From Zygnema circumcarinatum (Eukaryota; Streptophyta; Zygnematophyceae; Zygnematales; Zygnemataceae), in contig CM074808.1 in the NCBI GenBank assembly GCA_037447605.1, forward strand, positions 2,884,407-2,948,406: 64,000 bases of DNA, read 5' to 3'. Shown piece after piece: positions 16,732-28,400 of this stretch. A program made the position numbers and the translations under genes. The notes below the pieces were generated by a model. The model was not told the origin of the DNA. It saw only the letters and a list, made by a program, of their open reading frames with translations, and did no database searches. Each line of letters opens with the position of its first letter. Within the stretch, counting starts at the first letter, position 1.

Positions 16732-18595
16732 ACTGCGTATGAAACGGCTCTCTTCTCTAACCTTTGCTTGCTTTGGGTGCTATACTCGACCGTTATGTAA
16801 TCGACTGGTTTAATCACATGTGCGACTAGGCTTGGAAGCCAGCGAGCTTGCTTGTTCCGAGGCCCTTAGTTGATGGAATATCTTCCACGAAAATAAATGA
16901 GAGAAATGGTCCTTCCCTGCCATGTCCTTTTCTGGTATCCGACCTGAGAAGGTAATGCCTCGTGGCCTGTAGCCTGTAGCCACCCAGGCCGCGGTGTCAT
17001 TTGCCGTGATACTGATTTTTAATGCCAGAGAGTATTCTAAAAGTTAAACCTTCCTCCCTTGTATAAGAAACCCAAAGGCTTCCTCCTCGATAGCTGTCTA
17101 TGATCCATCAGCTAACATATCTGCAAAATCACGATGACGAATCAATTTCCATGATCAGCTGCCAGCTGTAAAGTTAACCCTCAACGTTTCATTCTCTAGA
17201 ACTAGAGTTTGCTTACGAAGGCAACAAGCTCCTGACTCCATAAACCTGGAAGATGCAACTGCATGTTCAGTCAGCGGTAACATATTTTGTGAAGTGGTTA
17301 CAATGGTCGACGCTTCAGAGGAAAACGTTGGCCCTCACGTCAGTATTACGCGTCAAAATTGACCTTTGAACAATTTATTTCTGGCCACTGTTAGGAATAG
17401 ACGTGTGTGTCTCTGGCTCTTAGTCGCACAAGTATAGCGAATGTTCACCATATTCTTTTATCAAAGCAACATTTTTCCTGTTCGTTGACATGCCAGTAGC
17501 AGCATTGTTAACAAAATGCGCGACGGTGACTCAGCTTCGAAGCCAAAGTCTGAATCACCTACTGCATAGCCGAAATGTGCTTTTCTATTCTCAGGCTGAA
17601 ACCTTTAGTTATTTAAGGCGCTGGGAATCTTGTTGAAACCAATCGTTGCTGAAACCAATCAAAAAACACCGTATACATATTCTGAAGTCCCTTCAAGCTA
17701 ACCCAGGCTTGTCTCCCCAATGATTGTATGCTTCAGTTCAATTCATCGCACATTCTCGGTACAAGTACTCGACAGAATAATTCTTTTCTTACCGCTCGGC
17801 TCCTTAAGCAAATAAACCGCATTTATTACAATCGTTTGAAACAGTTCACCATCAGTCACTGTGAAATAAATAATAGAATACACGACTGTAGGAATACCAC
17901 AGCAACGTTCGTGTTCAAACTTGTCTGAATAAACGCAAGCCGCAAGCAAGGGCTTGCTTCCTAAGTGCAACACTCCTTCGAAGCCAGCTGCATTTGAAAA
18001 TGAACCTGATTACGGGTGCGCGAGACGCGAGATAACAGGGCCTCCCTGTATTCCTTTCCTTTGTGTCTGTCTCTCAGAGAAGACCTCTCGTCACCCTCTC
18101 CTCCCCTGCTCCCCACTCACCGCCCTTCCAGCCTCCTCCCTCCCTTCCAAACTCCTCCAAGCAGCCGTGCAGCGGCGCCTCCTTGAAGGTCCAGCCGTTA
18201 GGGCCGTGCCACGGCACTTTCCGAAAGGAGGAGAAATTAATTTGGAACGGATACATGTATTCCCTAAATTTAATTATGCGCACGAACTCGGAAAGTACGT
18301 TTTCTGAAATGAAACGCGCAAAGCAAGTTTAGAGGTTAACGTGTCTTCGATCGATTGGTTTCCTCGACGACTCGCCTTCCACGTGACGTATTCCCATTGG
18401 CCGCTTGCGCCCACATGAGTCTGCGCCGGCGAATGGCAGGCTCGAACAAGGGCACCGGCGAAAAGGGGAAGTTTCGCGGAAGGCAGGTTGAGCTTGGAGC
18501 CTTGAAAGCCGAGGATCAGGACATGCGCGCGCTGAGGGGAGCTTGGAGAGGGAGAGGGAGAGGGAGAGGGAAGAGGGAGAGGCAGAGGAGCAGCC
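16732..18595. other. Divergent spacer between FUSC and AGA genes
   Basis: About 1.9 kb upstream of both genes with no convincing coding frame. The part near 18380 has promoter-like motifs listed separately. The remainder is unique AT-rich sequence in which I recognise nothing. A 5' UTR exon of either gene could lie here. Confidence 0.55.
18380..18400 (+). promoter_or_regulatory. G-box/CRE-like element and inverted CCAAT box
   Basis: The string CACGTGACGT at 18380-18389 fuses a G-box to an ACGT-core CRE-like site, and ATTGG (inverted CCAAT) follows at 18396-18400. It lies about 200 bp upstream of the aspartylglucosaminidase ATG, a typical bZIP/bHLH and NF-Y promoter layout. Function is inferred. 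Confidence 0.45.
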
Positions 18596-21500
18596 ATGGC
18601 GGCAAGGGTATTAAGCACATGGTTGCTTCTCTCGGCATTATTTTTGGTTTCTTCCCACGGTAAGTCGCAGTATGGGATGGTAGAGGGATATTTCTTGCTG
18701 GTATGGCTGCTGACCTGCTGCATTGTTATGGCTTTTGGGTGGAGTCTGTGACTAACTTGAAGCATGCTGGAGTGTTTTCAAGGGGTGGTGGATAATTTGC
18801 AAGTGAAAATTCCGTCTTTTATGTGATGTTCTTACTGGCTACTTTTTAATGTATTTAGCTGTTTTCAAGCATTCCATGCAGAATGAACTTGAAACTTGTT
18901 TGAAAACTTGGTTGGACCTTGTTTACTTACGTTTGTGTCCCTTGGACAAACAAAGTTGCACCTTGCTGCGTGTAGGGCTTCAGCTCAGAGAACAGCAAGC
19001 GTGATGGCGATCGCTCTCGTAGAAATATGATGCTTTGCTTTCGTCAGTCGCTACCTTGGCCATCTCCTGTCGTTGCACCTCCCAGGAAAAAACAATGTGA
19101 AAAGGGTATACTGATAGGTTTACTTTTTCCAATGCAGCCAATGAAGTTCCCTCGTCGTCCAAGACTATTGGCGTCAACGGAATTCCTATGGTCATCTGTA
19201 CATGGCCATTCGTTGATGCTGCAGAGAAGGGCTGGCAAGTCCTTCACACGACAGGATCACCAGTGAAAGCTGCTGTGGCTGGTTGCACCGTGTGCGAGGA
19301 TGAACAGTGTGACATGGCAGGTATTGCTCGTCCATTTTTCGTCGGAGGGTCGTGCTGTTAAGTAGTCTCGCCATTGTTCCTACATAATGTACGCACCAGC
19401 AAAAAGCAGTTCGATCTGAAATTCGCCTAGCGCCAAGAAACAACACCAGTTGCTTGAGGCTATTCAAGCTGATACAAATGTTCAGAGAGTTATTGCACCA
19501 GTTTTTATAGTTCTTGTCAAGCCTCTATGACCTTGTCCAACTTTTTCATGACTAGTTAACTCGATTGTCAACTTTAAAAAAAAAAATTGATATTTTTCAA
19601 AAACGTACGATTAAAGTTATCCTCAGCACAATCTCTCACTTAACAATGTTTTGTCATGCGTCATTTTGCAGTGGGATTCGGTGGCAGTCCCGATGAACAC
19701 GGTGAAACAACTCTAGACGCAATCGTCATGGATGGGGTGTGTGTCCTGCTATCGCCTGTCATTTAACAGCACTTTTCATCGCGGGTAAGCCAAGTGGTTT
19801 TCGTTTTGATCCATGCATCGAAAGTGAAGGAATGTGACTTATAACCACGTTCCTTGATAAAAAAACAGGAGACAATGGACGTTGGGGCCGTGGGAGCATT
19901 ACGGCGTGTGAAGGGTGCTGCGAGAGCAGCCCTTCACGTTCTCGAGCAGACGCAGCATTCTCTTATGGTCGGTGATCAGGCAGTGGCCTTTGCACTTTCT
20001 ATGGGCCTTCCTGGTAAGCTGCCAATGTTTGCACCACCCGCAATGTAATTGGAGCCACAGGAGAGTCGCTTAATTGACTGCATTCAATGGAAGTAAAGTT
20101 TCATGACGGTGGATGAGGAGCAACCAGAACCGTCTCTAAGTCTGACTTTACAGTTCAAGCTCGTTCATCGACGCACATTGTTGGTGGGCTAGAGATAGGC
20201 TGAAATTGAAGGGCATTTTTTACAGTATGAACGTCCATTCGTTATATAATGACGTTCTTTTTTTTTTCTTTCTTTCTGCAGGCCCTGAGAACCTTACAAC
20301 GCCTGCTTCCGAAGCCATATGGTCGGAGTGGAAAGCTAAAAAGTGTCAGCCCAATTTTTGGCAGAATGTGATTCCTGAGAGCAGTTCATCCTGTGGACCC
20401 TATGTTGCTACTGCAGGAGACCGTTACAACTCGTACAACCTTATAGGGCATAAGGAGAGAAGGCGGCCTTGGGGAAGGTTGCCTAATCGTGGCACCCGGA
20501 AGTCACCTTTTGAAGGCTCAAAAATGGCAAGACCTCAAGTCAGCAGAAAAAACCATGACACAATTACCATGGTTGCGATTGCGGAGGTCAGTTCAAAAGC
20601 GCATGACGAATGAGCATTGAATGTATAGATTCAGTGTGGAATGGGAATTTTCTAATGAACATCGACGTTCAAAAAAATGGCTTTTGTTCCGGAACACATA
20701 CTAACTGTTAGAAATTGGCCGGCTGTTTATAGTGACTTACTTGACGCATGGAGGATGGGCAATGGCTAAGCAGGATGGGCGGATGGCTGCAGCAGGTTCA
20801 ACCAACGGATTGACTTACAAGATCCCTGGAAGGTGTGAAGTTCTGGCCAACTGGTCTGAATGTCGTTTCTGAAACAAACGGGCGTGCATCTACCCAATAC
20901 ATACTTGTATCGAGTATTCATCATTCTCAGAACTTTCTTACACTTCCAACGTTCAAGTGAGGAAGCGTTGTGCTGATAATACTGCAATGCAACAGACAAT
21001 CAGTTCGTTGCACTCTTAAACTATCGCCTGCAGACATTACAGTTTTGAGTCTTCCTTGCCGTGGTGCCTTAATTTAACAAACAGAAGCCTTGCAACGCTG
21101 AACCTTAACCTGCAACAGAGTCCAGATTCTCATAACATGCTAAGATGAGTGAAGTAAGGGTCTCTGCTTATGCCTTGGGACAGCAGATGCGATCAAGGTC
21201 GGTGACTGATTGGATAGACATGTTTGTTTCAGAGTGGGAGATACTGCCATGCCAGGTGCTGGAGTGTATGTAGATTCGGAATTTGGCGGATGTGGAGCCA
21301 CGGGTGATGGCGACATAATGATGCGCTTTGTGCCGTGGTATGTACTTCACGCTCTCCCCGCTCCCATATTGCTGCATTGGTTGTATAGAATTTGGCTTTC
21401 TATTCTTGAAAAACGTACCCGTACCAAAACGGCTGCAAACGTGTTATGGTTTTGGTTGTGATTCCAAACAATCTTGCCGAAATAAACTTGCTCCATTGTC

Positions 21501-21791
21501 CCTATAGACATTTTTCGAATGCGTTTTGGTTTTCCTTTGTGCAGCTACCAGGCAGTGGAGAGCTTACGGCGCGGCTTCTCGCCGCAGGAGGCGGCGGATG
21601 ACGCCATTGGCCGCATAGGACGGAAGTATCCTGACTTTGTTGGTGCCCTATTTGTGGTAAACAACAAGGGGGAGCATGCGGGTGCAGTGGCCAATTGGGT
21701 ATTCCAATACACGGTCATATCTCCAAATTCGTCGGCTCCTGATATTTATACGGTGATGCCAAAGCAAGCAAGGCAGGTGGAGCAGAACTGA
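18596..21791 (+). CDS. N4-(beta-N-acetylglucosaminyl)-L-asparaginase (aspartylglucosaminidase)
   Basis: Exons 18596-18659, 19138-19320, 19672-19736, 19869-20013, 20282-20586, 20774-20832, 21233-21337 and 21545-21791 give 390 residues. Residues 1-21 are a hydrophobic signal peptide ([12 protein letters not shown]), fitting a secretory/vacuolar enzyme. It is an Ntn hydrolase that cleaves the GlcNAc-Asn bond of glycoasparagines and is activated by self-cleavage before the catalytic Thr. Visible active-site parts are [21 protein letters not shown], the HDT nucleophile motif (cleavage predicted between Asp245 and Thr246), STNG, GRVGD and ATGDGD. Two positions differ from the commonest animal and bacterial form: HDTITM instead of HDTIGM, and AAAGSTNG instead of AAGTSTNG. 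A basic insertion precedes the cleavage site. The 5' leader has a GGGAGA repeat at about 18545-18590. Confidence 0.95.
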
Positions 21792-22491
21792 AGAGAGAGT
21801 CTGCTGATAAGTGTTATTGGGTTCAGGAGGAGGCTGCTAGGTAAGGACGAACAGCTTCAAAATTTGTCGCGAGAAATGGTTTAGGAATAGAAAATTTGGA
21901 GGTTGGAAGTGGGATTCTAGAAACAGGTCTCGTGTTAATGATCCATATGGGCACTAGTGCTTTCTGTGTGTGACAATGGACATGCTTCTAGAAAATTGAC
22001 GACTGGAACAGTCCTCATGGCTGTACGGGAAGTTCTTACGGACAGTACGAGGCGGGAAACGCATTCGAAACAGAGGCTGGGGGGGAAGGGGGAGGGAGGT
22101 CGAATTCGACAGTGTGGGTCGAACGGTGGTGACGGCGGCTGCAGGTTTTTGGTGCCCAGATGAGATGTTGCGGAGTTTCAAAACTTGAATCTGGAAGCGT
22201 GACTTTGTAGGCTAACATGTGATTGGTAGTGCGGTCGCCAAACATGCTCTTATGAGGCGGGCTCTTACGAGTTCTTAAGAGTATTTTAGTATGGTGTTGA
22301 GTGGGTGATAAACGAATCCGAGCCCTAGAAGCAGCCGCGAAGGTTGCGGTTGCGGTCGCGATATCATGTAAATCAACTCATCGTTTGCTCATTTTGGTAA
22401 TTTAAGGTGTCTGTTTGATCTTGAAATACTGCGGGTGGTATTGAAATGTGTGATGCGAAGGGGACATGGCCTTGTAAGCGGCACCTGTAAA

Positions 22492-22514
22492 AGGGTTTTT
22501 AGGGTTTTTAGGGT
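22492..22514. repeat. Telomere-like AGGGTTTTT tandem
   Basis: Two and a half copies of AGGGTTTTT occur in a row. They resemble interstitial telo-box sequence (plant telomere unit TTTAGGG). A similar CCCTAAAA string is at 41108-41126 in an intron of the AP2 gene. Confidence 0.5.
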
Positions 22515-22971
22515 ACTGTCTGATTGCTTGTCTCAGAGCTGTTTCGTTCAGTGCGTCACTCATAAACATTATTAGGGTGGGTCAGACATTGGCCATGGCC
22601 AAATCAATTTCGTAAGCCTGTCGGGCGAATTAAGAGAATTCGATCGCATTCTAATTCGATCGCAAGCACTTCCGCGGAGCACTCGCCGACGCCCAGAGTC
22701 ATTGTCCGTCCCAAGATCGACTCGCGAGGCGTGTGACAAGACGTCTCATTTCAAAGTCCAAAATTCGCCCTGTTAGGCGACGAACAACACGACTCTTGCA
22801 CACAATTCTTTGATCAATGACGATTGAATGCAAAAAATTGTAAAAATTTTCATCCGCGGCCCCATGATGGACCGTAGCCCCAAAAGCGCCGACCGAACCG
22901 AACTCCCCAAAACACGACCGTTTTGCCGAAAATATTTTTAAAATAAAAATAATTTTAGAAGTGGAAAAAAG

Positions 22972-23109
22972 AAGGAAAGTGCTATTTACACATCTTGTGT
23001 ATAGAAACACACCTTTTTTCGTCGGTCGGATTTTATTTTAGGGATTTCATGGTACTTTTTTTAAAGGTGTGTATCTAGATAAAGAAGGTGTGTAAATAGT
23101 AATTTCCTT
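22972..23109. mobile_element. Short inverted-repeat element, MITE-like (~138 bp)
   Basis: The left arm (AAGGAAAGTGCTATTTACAC, then CATC... and AAACACACCTTTTTT) matches the reverse complement of the right arm, which ends AGGTGTGTAAATAGTAATTT CCTT, over about 45 bases with a few mismatches. The spacer is about 45 bp. No coding capacity exists and a target-site duplication is not obvious. The shape is that of a non-autonomous DNA transposon or a long hairpin. Confidence 0.6.
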
Positions 23110-23183
23110 AATAAAGTAAATATTTTCTCGACAGGACCTGCGCCGGCGACCGCCCGTTCGTAGCGGAAGCCCTCCCTGGCCGC

Positions 23184-23189
23184 CACGTG
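23184..23189 (+). promoter_or_regulatory. G-box (GCCACGTGGC) upstream of atpD
   Basis: A perfect 10-bp palindrome GCCACGTGGC surrounds the CACGTG core about 300 bp before the atpD ATG. G-boxes are usual in light-regulated plastid-protein genes; regulation here is inferred. Confidence 0.5.
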
Positions 23190-23484
23190 GCAGTTTGCAC
23201 TTGCGGAAACCGAGTGCGGCGCCAGAGGATAAGACGGGGATTGCGGATAGCGCGGCCCGCGGGAGGGCGGCCCTGCGCTGTCCGATCGCCATCGGACGGT
23301 CGGCGGCGGTCGGGGCCGCGGCTTGGGCGGACCCCCTCCGGGAAGGGCCCCCTCAAGGGTTCCTCCTTCGTGCTTTTACGGCCGCCATTGAGGACTTGCT
23401 GAGCTGCTGTTGCAGGCGGAGCCCTTGCTCGAAACTCGCGGCTGCTTGCTCGCTGCAGATCGCTTGGAGGGGAACTCTGCAGTC

Positions 23485-24267
23485 ATGCAGGCAATGGCGC
23501 AGGCCGCGGGAGTGAGGGGGGCAGCCGTCAGCGGGGCGGTGGCAGCCATTGCGGCGGAAGGGAGCCGACAGACTGTGTCGCGTGTTTCGGCTGTGAAGGC
23601 GGGGTTTATGGCTGGATCTGAGGTGAAGGTGAATGCCGTGAGGGAGAAGATGCCTGTAGTGAGCAGGAGAGCCGGGCAGAAGGGAGTTGTGTCGATGAAG
23701 GCAAACACAGCTGCTGTCGGGTATGCTGCTGCGCTTGTGGAGCTCGGAAAGGCCACAGGGAAGCTGGATGCGATCCACAGTGATGTTGAGGCTCTCGGTA
23801 GCTTGATCGAAATGAAGGAACTTGCCGATTACCTTGCTAACCCAACTGTGGCCGATGAGAAGAAGAAGGCGATCTTGAAGACGGTGGCAACAGATGGCAA
23901 GTACAGCGTCCACACCACGAACTTCTTGAACTTGCTCGTGGACAAGAGGAGAATCAACATTCTTCAACAGATCACCGTCGTGTTTGAGGAGCTGTACTGT
24001 GAAACGACAGATACTCAGGTAGCAGTGGTCACATCTGCTGTGAAGTTGGAAAACTCTCAGCAGGCATTGATTGCAAAGAAGCTCCAGAGCATGACTGGCG
24101 CGAAGAACATCAAGTTGAAGAACATTGTGGATCCCGCTCTTATTGCTGGCTTTATTGTTAAGTACGGAAAGGATGGTTCTTCTGAAGTCGACATGAGCGT
24201 GAAGGGACAGCTTGACAGGTTGGCGGCTCAGTTCGAATATGCGCAGCAGAATCCAGCTGCTGCTTGA
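23485..24267 (+). CDS. atpD: Chloroplast ATP synthase delta subunit (CF1-delta)
   Basis: Single exon of 260 codons. Residues up to about 70 are Ala/Val/Ser/Arg-rich, a plastid transit peptide. The mature part shows the OSCP/delta fold: AAVGYAAALVELGKATGKLD, then LGSLIEMKELADYLANP, the FLNLLVDKRRINIL motif, and the C-terminal IVDPALIAGFIVKYG with the final SVKGQLDRLAAQFEYA. CF1-delta sits on top of F1 and joins it to the peripheral stator of the thylakoid ATP synthase. The start is the first ATG (23485); an upstream in-frame TTG is not used. It is intronless like many plant nuclear atpD genes. The region just upstream is GC-rich and has a G-box. Confidence 0.95.
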   Translation: MQAMAQAAGVRGAAVSGAVAAIAAEGSRQTVSRVSAVKAGFMAGSEVKVNAVREKMPVVSRRAGQKGVVSMKANTAAVGYAAALVELGKATGKLDAIHSDVEALGSLIEMKELADYLANPTVADEKKKAILKTVATDGKYSVHTTNFLNLLVDKRRINILQQITVVFEELYCETTDTQVAVVTSAVKLENSQQALIAKKLQSMTGAKNIKLKNIVDPALIAGFIVKYGKDGSSEVDMSVKGQLDRLAAQFEYAQQNPAAA

Positions 24268-25467
24268 GATTTTTTTGGCATTGTACACAATCGGCAATAT
24301 TTTGCTGACATGTCTAGATTATTGAGATGGTCAGCGATTGGTCAGAGGTGTCCATTGAGTGCCTGCTAAAGTGCAGGCTGTTGCCGGAAATGCGGCATCT
24401 TAGATTCATCATATTGTTGTAGAGGAAGGTAGCAGAGCATCTGAGCTCAGATCTTTGGTAGTTGTGACCATGCTAGGAAATAGAACTATGTTATCAAAAA
24501 GCTAAAACTTTTTGTCATGTAACCAGTCTCTCGTCAATCATTTATATCCAAAGTCTTGTGAAGGCTTCCGTTCAAACCCTGCAGAATTGTTGGCCTGAGT
24601 GGATAATCGTGATACCTTTGTAGAACTGTTCCGTATTTTGGAAGCGAGGCAAGAAAACATGCTCACTTGTACAGTTTTTTAAGATGTTCAAAAGGACTCG
24701 CATGCTCGTTTACTGTCTACTCTTGTGTTGCTCCGCAGGCTGATGTTATGTCGTGACTCGCTGATGTTCACCGAAAGATGTCCTGTAAGGCGTTTAGGTC
24801 CACCTTTCTTTCCACACTGTGATCCAAACCTCCATCGCAATGGTCGGTCATATCAGGTGTCATACTTGGTCGAGATCTCATACTTGGCATAATGTAAAAT
24901 GCGCAACATCACAGAATGTGAGCTATCTACAGGAGGGTATAGCACAAGTACAGTGCATCCTGTATGATTGGCTGTTCTGCGCTGGTCTACACTGCCAGCC
25001 ATGCTTCTTCTTTGGATCCCTCAACAGGTCAAAGAAACGGAAAAACGAATAAATCAAACATCCCTTACAATGCAAGATACTTCACGGGAAAACAACAACT
25101 GTTTCCTGTTTAAAAGCGTTTTATGTTGAAACAAAGCGGGAAAATGGTGTGCTTGGCACCAGGACGTGCGAACAACCTCATTGAGCAGCTTACATTATTT
25201 TCTTCCATGGCAAAAGAGTAGCTAGTGAACAGTCTAATCTTTCGTAGAGGTTGCGAGAGTTCCAATTCAAGAAGGTTCTTAAAAACTTGGATGGGCGAAA
25301 CTAGCCCTACACTGTGCTGTCTACTTTGCCCTTCATTCCCTTTCAGACGAAGTAATGGATTGCCTACTTTGCTCATTATACACAAATATCTACAGGAAGC
25401 ATGCAACAGGAAGTAGAAAATGGTAATTGGGAGGAAACGAGAGACAAAGGGAACAACAAAAGCACCC
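24268..25467. other. Convergent spacer, no gene seen
   Basis: Tail-to-tail region of about 1.2 kb between atpD (plus) and the RanBPM-type gene (minus). It should contain the atpD 3' UTR. No conserved frame, RNA gene or repeat was recognised. Confidence 0.6.
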
Positions 25468-28400
25468 CTATCCACTGTCCTTGCCTCCCTGTACTATCTT
25501 GTGAAGACGAAAGACCTCCCCCTGCCCTCCATCCAAAGCACGCTTTTCCATGTGGCAGAGTGTGAGCTGCTTCAAGAGTCTTTCCAGCACGGACTGCGGC
25601 ACCTCCTTTCCGGGCGAGACTGTGGCGAGCACCGCTGCGTTCACATGGTCAGCCACGAGCTCCCGCTGGCCAGGGCCCAGCAGATATCCAACAGGAGAAT
25701 CTTCCGGGCTCTCATACGCCACTAAGGCCAGACACTCCTGCAAGAGTGCGCCTCCATCACCGGCAGAGATAAGGCGGGGGCAGAGGTAAGGAAGGATCCC
25801 AGCAAGCAAAGACATTAACCATTAGGGATTTCTCAGATTCTGGCAATAAAATGGAATGCTGGCAACCAAAAAGTTGAAAACGTTGTTGACAAACTCATAG
25901 GGCTAAATTTGCACGGTAGAGAACGACACGTTGCTGAAGACAACCTGAAGGTGAAAGTCCTGTGATTCGGAGCATCCTCGAAAACGAGAAAGCATTGTCC
26001 GCGCGTACAGCACTGCTGTATCCACAGATCCTGCCTGTTGAACGCCCCCCAGAAGCAGGCCATGCAGAAAAGTATGAGCGAACCCTTTGACATTCATCTT
26101 TCTCGTCTCTGCATGAATCCAACCGTTCAAGGGGAGTAAAGGACGGAAGGGAAAGCATGGCGTCATCAAATGCTTACCTTCACAACTTGAATTATTCCCG
26201 AGAGTCATAAAGAAACTATCTATAGGGGAGGGATGTCATAAGTTTCCTTGGAGGGATAGAAGTGGTCACCTTAACTGTCTCAATGAATTTTTGAGTGCTC
26301 AGCAAGAAGTTCACTGTCGACTTCTCCTCCTACCACAATGTATTCTCCCCTTCCCTCTTTGTCAGCACAATGTACAAAAACGTCCCTGAGCGTGGCCAAC
26401 CAAGAAGTGCATCCTGCAACCAAATCTCACTCAAGAACTTTGCACTTTAAAAGCATTTCCATTTTTAAGTTTGGCTTTCTCTTTCCTCTTTCTGAGATTG
26501 GAAGCTCAACATCTGATGATGAATAGGAACATGTGTTTACCTACTGAAGTAATTCAGCAAAATACAAAGAGCTTCTTCTGTTCGAGCCAAGAAGGTGATT
26601 CCAAACACTTAGTACAGGATAGCCGCAGGAGCTTTAGCATTGAAACAGGGTACAGCTACAAAAAAAAGCAACTGGCAAACGCCAAGCTATGTTTTCTCTT
26701 ACATGTGAGGAATGTAAGCAGCTCTGGGGCAGTCTCACCTGCAAAATCTGAGGGTAACATTCCTCAACTTTCTTGATGGCGTCATCTATATTTCCACTCC
26801 TCACCAACTGCAAAACGACGAAAATGTAACTTGAAAATTCTGAGTTTCTGAACGCAATCTTCGCATCACGGTGCTAAATTTAGAAACGACAAGATAGAAG
26901 AAATTGAATTCCTGCACTAGGACCTTATAGCCTTCTGTACATACCATTGCCTTATGAGCCCTATTCAGGTCCAAAAAGGGATATGCTGGAATGCTGGTCA
27001 TCATTATTACATTATGCTCAGGTCCAGTCCATGAGACTGCAGAGGATGAGACCTCAAATTTATTAACTAATTTCATAAGAAAACGAACAAGCTCAATAGC
27101 CAGCGCTTAGTATGTAAACCACGTCTTGTCTGCCCGTTTCCAAATGGAAAATATATGCTCCGGTCTTTAGACAAAGTTCTACTTCAGACATCTAGGACTA
27201 CAGGAGTGCATTGCCCACTTACTTGTCTCAGGACCTTTCTATTTTCAAGAGCGTATGCCATCTGATGAGGCGAAGAGCAATGTCCATTCTGTTCAGGCCA
27301 TGGAGTTGATTCCGTGACGCCATTGGCAGCATCAAATGCTGCAAGCGTGTCCTGATACCCGTAATACAAAAGATACGATCGCACAATGCTGGGTCCACCA
27401 TGTTCCCCCAACACCTTGAATAAGACTACACGTGACATCAAAAAGAGGCTGCTCATCAAACGTTCCAGCTTATTACTAATAATAACAATAGCAGACGAAG
27501 TCAAAAAATGGATAAGGCGATCCTCTTCCAGAACGATAAGAAGTGCACTAATTTCGGGCTGCAAATGAAGGGTTTGATGAAAGCTGAGAGCGCGGGCAAA
27601 CCTGTGGCTGACACTCAGTGGGAGGACAATGCTCTCAATCTGCCGATGTCTGCGGTCTCTCTCTTCTTGTACCATAGCCTGCCACGTTTGTGCAACCACG
27701 AACGTTCAGACAAGATACGTTTCCTCCCATCACTTTGACAATCCACGCTATGAAGAATGGCAGAGTGACAAGGACAGGCCTACGTTTCCTGACTCTATTG
27801 CTCATTAGCCTCCCTAGAATAGGATAACGAGACTAAGAAAACACAATACGCGTAGAACAAAGGAGACTATCACCTTCCCGAGTCATTGATGATTCTTGAA
27901 GTCACATAAAGCAGCTAAAGCACAAGGGAATAGACACTTCAGGATTCTCAAATCCCGTGATAAAGAAAGAAGGAAAACGGTAGTGGCAGAATGCAGATCC
28001 ACACACCTCAATGTCAAACAGAAATGGTCGTTGTCCAAAGTTGACCTCGACTCTGGCAACCCTCCCACCATCCTCGCCTTTAGGTCAGCATGTAGGACAT
28101 CTCATATGGGGCTTTGAAGGATATTGCGGAATAAATAATGAAGAGGTAAACCAGTATGATCGGCAATGACCTTGAGCAACGTGCACAGAAGCAACTTCTT
28201 CAGAGGCATCTAATATGAAACCTAGTAGCAAGCCTACATACCTCTCGTTTGGGCTATGTAGTCCAATTGTCGGAAACAACTCTCCCTTCACATCCTTGCA
28301 TGCTGTTCCCAAAAACTTTCCATTTTTTCTGTTTCCACGAACCCTTTTCAGAGATTTAGGTCCAGAAAAACCGAATCTGGGCTCAATGATACATACTCGT

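Larger units (their letters stand above)
21792..23484. other. Intergenic region upstream of atpD
   Basis: About 1.7 kb with no coding frame I accept. It holds a short AGGGTTTTT repeat (22492-22514), two copies of AATTCGATCGCA near 22637-22665, an inverted-repeat element (22972-23109), and a GC-rich stretch from about 23130 that is probably promoter and 5' UTR of the ATP synthase delta gene. Confidence 0.6.

Noticed and set aside
18274-18765. Minus-strand 163-codon frame
   Set aside because: It is antisense to the purine-rich leader and signal-peptide exon of the AGA gene and shows only Pro-Ser repeats.
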